Positions 45,227-57,499 of a stretch of 64,000 bases of DNA are shown here, in pieces. The notes under the pieces are model-generated. The model had not been told where the DNA came from. It did no database searches and saw only the letters and a program-made list of their open reading frames with translations. Every line of letters begins with the position of its first letter. Positions within the stretch are counted from its first letter, which is position 1. The position numbers and the translations under genes were made by a program. This DNA comes from Bufo bufo (taxonomy: Eukaryota; Chordata; Amphibia; Anura; Bufonidae). The stretch spans positions 62,093,371 to 62,157,370 of the forward strand of contig NC_053393.1 of NCBI RefSeq assembly GCF_905171765.1, read 5' to 3'.

Positions 45227-48200
45227 GCAGGAGCTCAAAGCTGGCTAAGGATGCATTCACATGTCCATAAGAGATGATCCGGCAGCCTGATCTGGCATAA
45301 ATGCCAGCTGTCAGAAGGACAATGCATTTTTTCCAGAAGCTGTCCAGATCATCAACAAATCCCATTATAGTCAGTATGGAGACAGACAAGCTGTTCTTTG
45401 CTGGAACAGCCTGCCGGAAACGCTTCCCGGAGATTTGAACGTATCCTTAGCACTACCCTCTTTCCAGAAAGTTCTACATAGAAAAGAAAGAAATTTTTTC
45501 TGCTACATCAGTACACGCCCAAGACATCCTTAAAAACACCACTTTTCATCAAAACCCAAATTAAAACAGTGCAAAATAGTACAAACAATATAACATACTG
45601 TATGTCACAGAGCAGAATATGAGCAGCCAAGAAGAATTGAATATTGGAATGGTCTTGAGGTTAATTCTTTATCTGTTTACAAAATGTTTACATGACAGTT
45701 ACACGACAGACTGGTATCTTTATCTTTAGTTACCTTCATTGTATGGATCATTGAAAATCCCTAATACAGGTAATCCATACAGATCTGCTTCCATTGATTT
45801 GTTTTTAGACTTAATAAATGTTACCTAAATAAAATATATGCTTAGCACACGGGTCCCGGCCAAGTTCTTAAATCCCAAAGCATTACATTTGAAGAAGATT
45901 TTCTTGACATACAATTGTGAATCACAGGAAGAAAATTATTGACATTGCACATAAGTACTTTTTGTCATGAAATTTTGGCACAGGGTCACTGTACTCTGGA
46001 AAACTTAGCAACATTTTCTGCCAACCACACCCCGTATATTGGCACAAGGAAGGTAGTCATTTCTTTTCTCAGTGTTATTAAATACAGAGAACAAATAAAC
46101 GGCCAAAAGATATCCCTGCCTGATATTAACAAATCATATGATCCTTAAAAATGCATGTGTTAAATACCAAAAAGTTATTGCCATGTAATCGCAATGCTTC
46201 TTTGCTGCATATTTTTTGTTATTTCCACATATGATGCCTGTTTTTTGGAAATTCTGGGACATTGGCATCACAATCGCTTAAATGACAGTAGGAAAATGGA
46301 CATAGATAACAAATGTGAATTCAATAGTAGCTTGTAATTACAAATATAACATTAAGGTTGGCCCACTAAAGTGCATAAGTATATTCTCATTGACCCAAGA
46401 TCTGACACAATCATGGGCCTCAAAGGTCCAGCAGAAGACAATACCATTTGGAGATGATTAGGAAACAATCACTAGCCCCTAGGGTCATCACAATGGTTTG
46501 CAAAGTTTCTTTATAGATGGACAGTGGGTCCTAAAATCATTACCTCTAATGGTCCCTTGCACTATTCTCTTCTGGTCGATCCTGTCCCAAGGATCTAGGC
46601 TGGCCCAGGATGGTGAGTAATAGAAAATGCATCCACTTAAGGACAGAGTATACATGTAAGTATCCACATATAAGTGGGATTTGGAACAATAGTTGTAAAG
46701 CAAGCAAAGCAAGCAAGCAAAGTGGTTTTAAACCTAATGGTCATGACATCATTTTGAGCACCAGCTGCCTATCATCTTGCAGGAGAGACAGACCAGATGC
46801 ACGGAGCAAAGTCAAGAAACGTAGAAGAGCCAGCCTAGATCCTTGACTGACAAGCATAGATAGATAATAAATACATAGATATATGAATAGATAATGTATC
46901 TGTAAATGCCTCCAGCTTTCTAATTTATCAGTTTCCTCATTCCTCTTACCCTTGTTAAGTTTTTATTAATGTGAATGGTATAACACTGATTTTCAAAAAT
47001 CAGCATGCACACAGGAAAGTAAAAAGGTGCAGAAAAGCAATAATACAAAGGGAAAAGGAAGGGAACCTACATAACCCGTAATGACCCCAATAGGTAGTGT
47101 TGGGATCAATATGTGAACAGGGGTCAGCAACGACAAATATCAAAGGATTCAGCAGTTTAAAACATCCAACACGGCTTATTTTTGGTCCAACACAAGATAA
47201 TGGCATCCAAATTATATTATATGACTCTATTACAAAACATAAAACAGCAATATAAAGTCCTTGCCCATCTAGACGCTAACTAAACTGAATAGTTACTTCA
47301 CTTAGGTACTTGGTAAACACATGATCGGGCTCTCCTCAACCAGCACATCATGAACCTTCATCCCTCTATTTATCCCCACAGTAATGAACCCAGCAGCTAT
47401 ACCTGGGTTTACTTCAGGCTAGGGCAAAGCGGTGTACTGGACTTGGGGAGGAAATGGCAGATCCCTCTACCAACTTACCCACCATTCAATAAAAATCCTG
47501 GCCATAACTACTTTAAAGAAAAGTGCCTCAGAAAACTACACTTTGCTGAAACCATCCATATTCCTGGATTCTATTACCTTACCCATCTGAGCATTCTGGG
47601 TGAGAAACACACCTCCGCCAGTACTTTACCAGCCACCGTGTTACAGTAGGAATTATTAATATTAATGTATATCGGTTTCTCTTCCCATATGTATTTCCTT
47701 ATTTCCATGTTCATCCAGTTAACATAAATCAGTTTTCCACTGTCCCTTGAGGTCAGTGGTCATCACAACTCATTTGCCATTTGCCTTTTATTTATTTTTG
47801 CAAATAGACAACAATTTGCTTTGATCTTTCGGGTAGCTGTATAAGATCCTGTTCACGCCTGTATCATAACTTCTATGAGACTGTCTTTCAACTGATCCGA
47901 ACAGTCACCAATCAACCCCATGGATTGTATTTGGGTCTGCTGGGGCTTTGGTATTGTTGATAGCAAGAGTGAAGCTCCAGACTGATTTACTACACATTGG
48001 ATGGAACTCTCATGTTAGTCTTAGTCAAAATTGTATTGAAGTAAAATGCAATACATTTAATACATTTCTTGCATCTTGGCCTGGCTTAAATTTATGCTAC
48101 AATTTACTACTGTTTCTGGTGTAAATTATTATAAATCTATGGGCCTTGTGAGGCCACAACCCTCCCATTAATCCCACCTTCTATCCACACAGTAAAGAGC

Positions 48201-49213
48201 CCAGCAGCTACACCTGGGTTTGCCTCAGGCTAGATCCCTATACCAGCCTACCCATCATTGCATAAAAAAACTATTCTTGCGCAAAAATCTGTAACTTAGT
48301 TTTTTTTTTAAAACAAAAAACATAAAGACAATTTTTTTTTTTTTATGCTATATATATGACGAAATAATATGTATTACGTATAGGAATTAATATGTGATAT
48401 GCAAGATCATTTGTAATAAGATATGAAATATTTTTGCCAGAGTGCCTATTTTTCTCTTTTTCATTACATTTTCATAGAGGATGGCACTGTGCCTACTGTT
48501 CTCGATGATGGGATATTAGAATATCACAGGTTCTATTATTTTTTTTCTATAGTATATTCTATTTTATTCAAATTGTGTCTCCTCGACCCATTACTTCAAA
48601 GATATGTTGCTATGTCTTTGATAGTGGTGGAGAGGCAGACAAAGTATACCATTAGATGGAAAGTATTGGATTTGACCAAAATAAACTAACATTGTCAAAA
48701 GGTAAAGTAAAAGAAAAGAAAAATCTAATAAATCAAAATAAAGAGAACATACAGTGCTACAGAATATGAGAGCAAAGCTGTTAGCAACCACTTAGGAAAT
48801 CAATGCAGTCGATGAATGGTAGCGAATGTGTAAAATATAAAAACCTAGAAAATCCAGGGGGCAGAAACACTGGTAATAATAATATCAATATCAACAACCT
48901 AAACATTGATCATTGCACTCTCAAAAACAAGGCTCTTAAGAAAAGCTAAGAGGAAACTTACAAGAATAATGCAGGCACTTCACCCCTCCCAAGAACATAG
49001 ATGAACATCAGCAAGTTTCCTGATCAAAGGTTCAGCAATGTTCAGAAAAGTTGTGTGAAAGGACACAATAAAAGAATAAAGGTGCATTTACACAATACAA
49101 GGATCAGCCGATTGTCGGGCAGAAAGGGTTCTTTCCCGACAGTTGGCTGCTAGTTAAGAGGGGGTGAAGCGCGGTATTTACTTGCAGTGATCACCTTTAC
49201 AGTATTCCCCATA
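45227..49213. other. unassigned intergenic stretch
   Basis: No gene recognised in about 4 kb. A phrase of about 65 bp is repeated in direct orientation at 47375-47425 and 48190-48235 (CCCAGCAGCTA followed by ACCTGGGTTT), which may mark an old interspersed repeat. There is a short ATAGATA-rich run near 46855-46895. Confidence 0.4.
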
Positions 49214-49215
49214 TA

Positions 49216-50836
49216 CAGTCATGTGAAAAAATTAGGACACCCTTTGAAAGCATGTGGTTTTTTGTAACATTTTTAATAAATGGTTATTTCATCTCCGTTT
49301 CAACAATACAGAGAGATTAAAGTAATCCGACTAAACAAAGAAAACTGAAGAAAAGTCTTTTCAAGATCTTCTGTAAATGTCATTCTACAAAAATGCCTAT
49401 TCTAACTGAGGAAAAAGATAGGACACCCTTGCCCCTAATAGCGAGTGTTACCTCCTTTGGCTGAAATAACTGCAGTGAGACAGTTCTTGTAGCCATCTAC
49501 CAGTCTTCGACATCGGTCTGAGGAAATTTTACCCCACTCCTCAATGCAGAACTTTTTCAGCTGTGAGATGTTTGAGGGGTTTCTTGCACGTACAGCCCTT
49601 TTCAAGTCACCCCACAGCATCTCAATGGGATTCAAATCTGGACTTTGACTTGGCCATTCCAGGACTCTCCATTTCTTCTTTTTCAGCCAATCTTTGGTTG
49701 ATTTACTAGTATGTTTTGGGTCATTGTCATGTTGCATGGTCCAGTTCCGCTTCAGCTTTAATTTTCTAACTGATGGTCTCACATGTTCTTCAAGCACCTT
49801 CTGATACACAGTAGAATTCATCGTGGATTCTATGATGGTGAGCTGACCAGGTCCTGCTGCAGCAAAGCAGCCCCAAACCATGACACTTCCACCTCCATGC
49901 TTCACAGTTGGTATGAGGTTCTTTTCTTGGAATGCTGTGTTTGGTTTACGCCAAACATGTCCTCTGCTGTTGTGTCCAAATAATTCAATTTTGGACTCAT
50001 CTGTCCAAAGAACATTATTCCAGAAGTCCTGGTCTTTGTCAACTTTATCGCTGGCAAATGTCAGTCTGGCCTCGATGTTTCTCTTGGAAAGCAAAGGTTT
50101 CCTCCTTGCACACCTCCCATGCAAGTTAAACTTGTACAGTCTCTTTCTGATTGTAGAGGCATGTACTTCTACATCAACAGTAGCCAGAGCCTGCTGTAGT
50201 TCTCGAGATGACACTTTAGGGTTTTTGGATACCTCTTTTAGCATCTTGCGGTCTGCTCTTGGGGTGAACTTGCTGGTGCGACCAGTCCTGGGCATGTTGG
50301 CAGTTGTTTTGAAAGCCCTCCACTTGTAGACTATCTTCCGGACAGTGGAATGGCTGATTTCAAAATCTTTTGAGATCTTTTTAAATCCCTTCCCAGACTC
50401 ATAGGCTGCTACAATCTTTTTTCTGAAGTCCTCTGACAGCTCTTTTGCTCTCACCATGGTGCTCACTCTCACTTCAACAGTCAGGAGCACACCAAACTAA
50501 ATGTCTGAGGTTTAAATAGGGCAAGCCTCATTCAACATGCAGAGTAACGATCTACTAATTATGTGCACCTGGTGTGATATACCTGTGTGAGATCTGAGCC
50601 AATTTAAGAGGGAATACATGTGAGGGTGTCCTATCTTTTTCCTCAGTTAGAATAGGCATTTTTGTAGAATGACATTTACAGAAGATCTTGAAAAGACTTT
50701 TCTTCAGTTTTCTTTGTTTAGTTGGATTACTTTAATCTCTCTGTATTGTTGAAACGGAGATGAAATAACCATTTATTAAAAATGTTACAAAAAACCACAT
50801 GCTTTCAAAGGGTGTCCTAATTTTTTCACATGACTG
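49216..50836 (-). mobile_element. Tc1-like transposon, intact
   Basis: TA flanks lie at 49214-49215 and 50837-50838. The terminal inverted repeats are long, about 215 bp (from CAGTCATGTGAAAAAATT inward to GGACACCC), with only a few mismatches by eye, the long-TIR layout of Sleeping Beauty-like elements. It contains a complete transposase. At 1621 bp it is a typical full-length element. It looks young and possibly mobile. Confidence 0.95.
49435..50457 (-). CDS. Tc1-like transposase, intact (DD34E)
   Basis: The product is 340 residues with no stop or frameshift. I chose the ATG at 50457 (MVRAKELSEDFRKK) over one 11 codons upstream because it has a strong start context (caccATGG) and matches the usual family start. 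The N-terminal paired-like DNA-binding region includes FKKISKDFEISHSTVRKIVY, followed by a second helix-turn-helix near residues 80-110 (SSRELQQALATVDVEVHAST). The catalytic residues are D in NNVLWTDESK, D in TMQHDNDPKH and E in [11 protein letters not shown], with 34 residues between the last two. GGGSVMVWGCF is the glycine-rich box. The C-terminus KGGNTRY is typical. It would cut and paste the element at TA sites in the nucleus. Wording is closest to the Frog Prince/Sleeping Beauty-like group from memory. Expression is unknown. Confidence 0.95.
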   Translation of the reverse strand: MVRAKELSEDFRKKIVAAYESGKGFKKISKDFEISHSTVRKIVYKWRAFKTTANMPRTGRTSKFTPRADRKMLKEVSKNPKVSSRELQQALATVDVEVHASTIRKRLYKFNLHGRCARRKPLLSKRNIEARLTFASDKVDKDQDFWNNVLWTDESKIELFGHNSRGHVWRKPNTAFQEKNLIPTVKHGGGSVMVWGCFAAAGPGQLTIIESTMNSTVYQKVLEEHVRPSVRKLKLKRNWTMQHDNDPKHTSKSTKDWLKKKKWRVLEWPSQSPDLNPIEMLWGDLKRAVRARNPSNISQLKKFCIEEWGKISSDRCRRLVDGYKNCLTAVISAKGGNTRY

Positions 50837-50838
50837 TA

Positions 50839-51269
50839 CAACCATTGCTCCTGGGCAGCAGAATTCTTTTTAGATAGCACAATTTGCTGCACGAGAACAA
50901 TGATTGAAGTGTCCGCACCTCTGATCATTTCACCGGATGAATGAGTTTTTTGCTCCTTCATCAGGTGATCTGCCGATTATTGGGAAAATTGGGAATGAAC
51001 ATCGTAGGAACTTTCCTTCCCTTTAATCAGCCCAAATATCGGGTCATGTAAATCGAGCTTTAGAGCATCAGAAATATGTCATGCATATTCACCATCAGGT
51101 GCCAGAGTGTTGCAGCCTCCTGGGACACTCTGGAGGCAGGCCTGGGGCCTTCAGAAGGCCCGGCCTGTTGCACCCTGTGATCTAATTCATGTGGTGCCGA
51201 CAGGAGATAGAGGGAGTTTTCCTCTTCTGTAACTGGTTACATGGAGTGGGCGCTATTGCTCAAGACATT
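50839..51269. other. unassigned
   Basis: No gene or repeat recognised. Confidence 0.35.
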
Positions 51270-51414
51270 TAAGGGGTTAAAACCTATCCTCAGGATAGGT
51301 CCTCAATATCAGATCAGCAGGGGTCCAACACCCGTGCTAAGCTGTTTGAAGAGGCCGCAGGGCTCTGGTGAGCTCTGCGGCCTTGCTTCTTAACAAGCAC
51401 AGCGCTGTCCATTG
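51270..51414. repeat. MITE-like repeat, left half
   Basis: It contains ACCTATCCTCAGGATAGGTC and GGGGTCCAACACCC. The opposing end, CTCCTGAGGATAGGTTATC, lies at 52964-53015, beyond the inserted AT-rich MITE. The same family appears at 53276-53608 and 63862-64000. Confidence 0.55.
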
Positions 51415-51458
51415 TAGAATATTCGTCAAATATTCGCAAATTCGAATATTCATTATAT

Positions 51459-52062
51459 TCATAGTAACATAGTAACATAGTACATAAGGCCGAAAAAAGA
51501 CATTTGTCCATCCAGTTCGGCCTGTCATCCTGCAAGTTGATCCAGAGGAAGGCAAAAAAAACCTGTGAGGTAGAAGCCAATTTTCCTCACTTTAGGGGAA
51601 TAATAAATTCCTTCCCGACTCCAATCAGGCAATCAGAATATCTCCCTGGATCAACGACCCCTCTCTAGTAGCTATATCCTGTAATATTATTGCGCTCCAG
51701 AAATACATCCAGGCCCCTCTTGAATTCCTTTATTGTACTCACCATCACCACCTCCTCAGGCAGAGAGTTCCATAGTCTCACTGCTCTTACCGTAAAGAAT
51801 CCTTTTCTATGTTTGTGTACGAACCTTCTTTCCTCCAGACGCAGAGGATGTCCCCTCGTCACAGTCACAGTCCTGGGGATAAATAGATGATGGGAGAGAT
51901 CTCTGTACTGACCCCTGATATATTTATACATAGTAATTAGATCTCCCCTCAGTCGTCTTTTTTCTAACGTGAATAACCATAATTTTGATAATCTTTCAGG
52001 GTACTGTAGATGCCCCATTCCAGTTATTACTTTAGTTGCCCTCCTCTGGACCCTCTTTCAAC
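51459..52062 (-). mobile_element. LINE 3' end (CR1/Rex-like), 5'-truncated
   Basis: On the minus strand the coding end runs into a 3' untranslated tail finishing in short tandem TTACTATG repeats (+ strand ATAGTAACATAGTAACATAG at 51459). Simple-repeat 3' tails fit the CR1/L2 group. The copy is only about 600 bp, a normal 5' truncation. Confidence 0.78.
51665..52018 (-). pseudogene. LINE reverse transcriptase C-terminal fragment
   Basis: The 117-residue frame shows the C-terminal domain typical of CR1/Rex-like ORF2. Marks are LEKRRLRGDLITMYKYIRG, RTVTVTRGHPLRL, FFTVRAVRLWNSLPEEVV and TIKEFKRGLDVFL. No stop interrupts it, which suggests a fairly recent insertion, but the catalytic part is absent because of 5' truncation. 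It runs antisense inside the AT-rich MITE. Confidence 0.82.
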
Positions 52063-53275
52063 TTTTTTTTTTACTCGAAAAATCGGCAAGGTAATTATCG
52101 CATAATATGCGAATATTACGGGATCAATACAGGAGTGGGTCAAAAACAAATATATAGCACTATAGAATATAGTGCTATATATTAGTTTTTTAGAATATTC
52201 GTCATTTTTTTCCATCTGAAGTCATGATTTGTCCCTGCTTAAGTTACTTAAGCAGGAAGGAATCATGACTTCAAATGGAAAAAAATGACGAATATTCAAA
52301 AAAATTAATATATAGAGCAATATAGCTAATATAGTGCTATAATCGTTTTTTTAATAGTCATAATTTTTATCAAATATGAACTTTTAGATGTGAAAAAAAT
52401 TACAACTATTAGACTATATTAGCTAAATTGCTCTACATTGATTTTTTCGAATATTCGCTATATTGCTATATATTCTTGTTTTAGACTATTACGAATATTC
52501 TAAAAAACAAATATATAGCACTATATCGAATATATATATATATTTTTTCCAATCTGTACAGTTGTTCCACTTCGGCATACTCCTCCCCGACAAGTGTCCC
52601 CGTCACCATATGAACGCCTGAGGGTTAGAATATACCATCGGATCTGAGTTTTCATGATCTCAGTGAGATTGTGAAAACTCAAAAAACTGTACAGATTGAA
52701 AAAAAAAAAGATGATTATTCTAAAAAACAAATATAGTCATGATTCCTACCTGCTTAAGTTGCTTGTGGGCCAATAAGTCATTGGCCCACAAGCAAGAAGC
52801 AGGGAGGAATCATGTGTTCAGATGGGAAAAAATTATAAATATTCGCTATAACGAATATATAGCACTATATTTCAAATATTTGCGAATTCTCGAAGTTGCG
52901 ATATTCGAGATAAAAAAAATTCTGTTTGAATATTCGCGCTCAACACTACTCCTGAGGATCCCACTCCTGAGGATAGGTTATCAATATTTTACCCCTGGAA
53001 ACCTCTTTAACTTACCCATTGGTTGAGCTTCTGGGGACTTGAACATGTGCTGCCAGATTCGATCACAAATTATAGCTGATTATTTGAGGCTCCCACAGCT
53101 AGGTATCATGTGGTCAGCATATTTTCAAAGCTAACATAAAAGAAAATCCAAAATGTACAATCCTTTAAATACTGTACTAACCTAAATAATCATTAGTGGA
53201 CTAACTGAATCATGAACTGGTATTACTACAAGGGTAGCAGGCACAGCAGATGCTTTGGGACTTAATAGTTTTTAT

Positions 53276-53608
53276 AGGGGTTATCCAATTTAAGGGGATC
53301 TCCAGGATTTTCATAGTGATGGCCTATCCTCAATATGGAATTGGTGGGGGTCCGACACCTAGGCCCCCTGCCGATCAGTTGTGTGAGGAAGTCGCGGTGC
53401 TCACTGTCCTCCTCACAGCTTACCAAGCACAGCACCACCCATTTGCTAACAGCTATGCTTAGTATCGCAACTCAGCCCCATTTAATTGAATGGGACTGAG
53501 CAGCACCTAGGCCATGCGACCAATCAACGTGGTGTCATAGAGTGTCACATACAGCTGATTAGTGGGGTGCCAATCATAATCCTGTAGAACCCCTTTAAGA
53601 CAACCCCT
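53276..53608. mobile_element. MITE with about 33-bp inverted ends
   Basis: The left end AGGGGTTATCCAATTTAAGG and right end CCTTTAAGACAACCCCT are inverted copies with a few mismatches. TA flanks both GGGG...CCCC limits. The body has GGGGGTCCGACACCTAGG and GCCGATCAGTTGTG, shared with 51270 and 63862. No protein. Confidence 0.6.
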
Positions 53609-55094
53609 ATCCACATGCCCTATTAAAGTCTGTGGACCCATCTTTATCAGCCAGAACTGATCTGTAAGGGCAACTCCTGCTCAGTCATGCACTATATGTT
53701 AGGCTAATCATGTTAAGGTCCAGCATATGGTACTACATTTCCCCTGGTACTACATGGCCCCAAGTGAATGGCTAACTAGTCACTAGAGGTCACTAGAGGT
53801 CAAAGAAGTACCCAGCTTTGTTTTAGAAACAAGATGTCCTGGAGAGACAACTTGTTTAACTCTGAATCATTCTCAAATTTTTTTTTTTTTTTTTGCCTAC
53901 TAGGAAGGAACAGAGAGACACTGACAGGCACTGAAAATTTGAGAATCAGAGCAAGATACAGGGTAAGCATCTGGAAAAGAGGTGACGTATTTATTAACGA
54001 TGAGGGATATTATCTGGTGTAAAAAGCCAACATAGAGGCGGCAGAAGGAATAGAAAGATATCTAGCAAAGTGCTCCAAATTTATATAGCTTGCCTGTGAT
54101 AAATTTGCCATAACTACTCTGTCTCGTCTACATTTAAGTTGTCTAGATTTAGGAATTAATAAATTTCTCCCCAATGATTTTTGTATTAACGTGTTATTTA
54201 TGCAGAAGAACATAATGATAGCTTTAGGATCAAGACCAATGCATTTATACATGTTATTTATTTCTAAAACAATCCAGAAATATGCCGAAGCCCCATTTCC
54301 TTGTCTGACAACAACCTTGCTGTGCAGGTCTTTAACCTTTGCTTTTGTAAATGACAACAAGAGTCTGATTTGTAAACTACGTGCAGAGCATTTTTACCAT
54401 TTGCATTTTAATCTGTTTATTTCTGAAAGCTACAAAATGTATTCCACATGGCATTTAAACTGCACACATAGGAAACTAATAACCGTTCTGTTAGACTCTA
54501 CACTGCCTGATAGTTTGTCTTATATTTGTCATCGCTTTCTTGTTTTATATCGGATTGCTCAAGAAACATGTCTTAATATATTTTAAAGGCCATGTAAACA
54601 TGTATGTTTAGCAAATCAGATGCAAATGTAATTCCTTTTGTGCCAGAATTTACGGCAGAAATCTCTTTGCATCATTCATGTAATCATACTTATGATGTGG
54701 GATGCCTTTTTTCAGCTACGAAAGATGATTAGAGATGAGCAAATTGCTCAATTCAGGTTCAATTTGATCCATTTGGTCAACCAATTCAATTCTGGTGCAT
54801 ATATATTCTATCTGAATTAAAAGTGGCCTGATAATTTGAGCATCACAGTTTGGGGTCTCATAGAGACTACCTCTTGAAGCTCATCAAGAGAATGCCAAGA
54901 GTGTGCAAAGCAGTAATCAAAGCAAAAGGTGGCTACTTTGAAGAACCTAGAATATGACATATTTTCAGTTGTTTCACACTTGTTTGTTATGTATATAATT
55001 CCACATGTGTTAATTCATAGTTTTGATGCCTTCAGTGTGAATCTACAATTTTCATAGTCATGAAAATAAAGAAAACCAATAGAACCAATAGAAA
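53609..55094. other. unassigned
   Basis: No gene recognised. There is a T run at about 53879-53894. The frame at 54191-54586 has no family features. Confidence 0.35.
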
Positions 55095-55268
55095 AGTTGC
55101 CTACCCCACGGCGATATTTCACGTGCATTACGCGAATAATACATTGCCGATTTTCGCAATCAAGAATATAATCTCGAATTCGTGAATTCACGAATATATG
55201 ACGAATATTCTACAAAATATTCGCGAAATATCGCGAATTTGAATATTGCCCCTGCCGCTCATCATTAT
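55095..55268. mobile_element. AT-rich hAT-type MITE fragment
   Basis: The right end of the family is visible: GAATATTCTACAAAATATTC and then GCCCCTGCCGCTCATCA. The other end is missing. It abuts the AT run that precedes the Tc1-like element at 55282. Confidence 0.65.
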
Positions 55269-55281
55269 ATATATATATATA

Positions 55282-56832
55282 CAGTCCTGATCAAAAGTTT
55301 AAGACCACTTGAAAAATGGCAAAAAATCATATTTAGCATGGCTGGATCTTAACAAGGTTCCAAGTTGAGCTTCAACATGCAACAAGAAGAAATGGGAGTG
55401 AGACAAAACATTTTTTGAGCATTCAATTTAATAAAAACAACGAATAAACTGAAACAGGCTGTTTTTCAGCTGATAAAAAGTTTAGGACCACACCTCCAAA
55501 AAAAAAACTAAACCCCCCCAAAACAGAAATTCAACTTCCAAACATGAACTCAGTAATGAGTAGCTCCGCCGTTATTGTTTATCACTTCAAAAATTTGTTT
55601 CGGCATGCTTGATGCAAGCGTTTCCATGAGGTGAGTGGGAACATTTTTCCAAGTGGTGAAGACGGCCGCAAGAAGGCCATCTACTGTCTGGAACTGTTGT
55701 CCATTTTTTTAAACTTCCCTTGCCATCCATCCCCAAAGGTTCTCAATTGGATTTAGATCAGGGGAACACGCGGGATGGGCCAAAAGAGTGATGTTATTCT
55801 CCTGGAAGAAGTCCCTTGTTCTGCGGGCATTGTGTACTGTAGCGTTGTCCTGTTGAAAAACCCAGTCGTTACCACACAGACGAGGGCCCTCAGTCATGAG
55901 GAATGCTCTCTGCAACATCTGGACATAGCCAGCGGCCGTTAGACGCCCCTGCACTTCCTGAAGCTCCATTGTTCCACTGAAGGAAAAAGCACCCCAGACC
56001 ATTATGGCACCCCCTCCACTGTGGCGCGTAGAAAACATCTCAGGTGGGATCTGCTTGTCATGCCAGTAACGTTGGAAACCATCAGGACCATCAAGGTTAA
56101 ATTTTTTCTCATCAGAGAATAAAACTTTCTTCCACCTTTGAATGTCCCATGTTTGGTGCTCTCATGCAAAGTCCAATGAGCAGTTCTGTGGCGTTTGGAC
56201 TTTGAAGACGTTCTGAAGACGTTTTTTGTTTTTGAAGCCCTTCAGTCTCAGATGCCGTCTGATGGTTATGGGGCTGCAGTCAGCACCAGTAAGGGCCTTA
56301 ATTTGGGTCGAGGATCATCCAGTGTCTTGTCGGACAGCCAGTTGGATCCTCTGGCTCAGTGCTGATGAAATTTTTATGGGTCTTCCACTTGACTTTTTTG
56401 TTCCATAACCCTCAGGATCATTTATTAAATTCCAAATGACTGTCTTACTGTGTCCCACCTCAGCAGCGATGGCGCACTGTGAGAGACCCTGCTTATGCAG
56501 TTCAACAACCAGACCACGTTCAAAAAGGGAGAGTTTTTTGGCCTTCGCCATCACAACGTGCGACTACCTGACAGAAAATGACAATGAATCCACATCTTTG
56601 CACAGATTTGGCCTTTTAAAGGCATGTGGTCCTAAAATTTGGATCAGCTGGAAAACAGCCTGTTTCAGTTTGATTGTTATTTTCAATTAATTGAATGCTC
56701 AAAAAATGTTTTGTCTCACTCTCATTTCTTCTTGTTGCATGTTGAAGCTCTACTTGGAACCTTGTTAAGATCCAACAATGTAAAATATGATTTTTTGCCA
56801 TTTTTCAAGTGGTCTTAAACTTTTGATCAGGA

Positions 56833-56835
<3 letters not shown>
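55282..56835 (-). mobile_element. Tc1-like transposon, full-length, decayed
   Basis: TA flanks lie at 55280-55281 and 56836-56837, inside a TA microsatellite. Terminal inverted repeats of about 210 bp start CAGTCCTGATCAAAAGTTTA. The right-end copy has more substitutions than in the 49216 element. The transposase is broken, so this copy is older. Confidence 0.92.
55550..56554 (-). pseudogene. Tc1-like transposase, broken
   Basis: The N-terminus (56554-56315) is intact: MMAKAKKLSLFERGLVVELH, then GLSQCAIAAEVGHSKTVIW (helix-turn-helix) and SSGRPIKIS. The middle, about 56310-56040, is frameshifted. The catalytic part (56038-55709) has [26 protein letters not shown] (second Asp) and [16 protein letters not shown] (Glu), then a stop. 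The natural end (NNGGATHY) can be followed to a stop at 55550-55552. The first catalytic Asp lies in the damaged part. Non-functional. Confidence 0.82.

Positions 56836-56868
<33 letters not shown>
56836..56868. repeat. (AT)n microsatellite
   Basis: About 16 AT units between the Tc1-like right end and the next element. A shorter run lies on the left side of the Tc1-like element (55267-55281). Confidence 0.95.
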
Positions 56869-56872
<4 letters not shown>

Positions 56873-56966
56873 GTAAGGCTGATTAGTCAGCCTGCATTTG
56901 TGGGAGGGGCGGAGGCTCTTCATATACGAGCCACACCCTCACTTCCAGGCGTGTGTTCTCAGGCGC
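56869..56966 (+). repeat. split direct repeat A1
   Basis: 98 bp starting GTTGGTAAGGCTGATTAGTC and ending CTCAGGCGC. It includes the hairpin GGCTGATTAGTCAGCC. It matches 62161-62258. Confidence 0.85.
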
Positions 56967-57499
56967 ACAGCTGCTGCTGGGTGTCATTAGCAGACTAGCT
57001 TCTCTGGTGGTAGGAGTCTTTCTTTGCAGCATGGAGCTTGTTATTTTGCTCTCTGCTACCGTGGCATGCACGCGCCATACTACGTAAGTAGGTTGTGCCG
57101 GGGCCGTCTCTCCTGGCCGGTCGGAACCGACTTTGCTAGCGAACGGGAGGCTTTGCCTCAGAATCTGCTACCTCAGGTTTGCTTGTTGGGCCTAAATACT
57201 TCTATTTTCTTTTCAACTTTGTTTGTTGGTAATGGGAGTTAGCTCCTATAAATCTTACAAGTTTCACTTTGTTTCGTTCGTCTCGTATGAAAAGTTACTT
57301 CAGCCGGTTTGCTGTAAAGAAAGTTACCCGGGCTGCACGTGACGTCATGTTTGGAGATCAGACGCAGCTGTTATTGTTTAGGCCTCTTGCTGTAGCTGTT
57401 CCTTGCGATGTGTCTCCCCCCCCTCCCCCCGCTACCACCATCTTTAGACTTCATGTATTTCACTGCTCCATGTACTTAAAAACCCTGCCGCACTTTCAT

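Larger units (their letters stand above)
51415..52948. mobile_element. AT-rich hAT-type MITE, split by a LINE end
   Basis: It begins without its terminus (TAGAATATTCGTCAAATATT) and ends normally, GCGCTCAACACTA at 52948. Palindromic CGAATATTC and AGTGCTATATAT blocks match the members at 37157 and 63029. It is interrupted at 51459-52062 by a LINE fragment. The lost left end explains why no target duplication is seen. Confidence 0.7.

Noticed and set aside
46590..46845. Short inverted repeat AAGGATCTAGGCTGGC / GCCAGCCTAGATCCTT
   Set aside because: The arms are only about 16 bp and 230 bp apart, with no flanking duplication or further pairing. It could be chance or a worn MITE.
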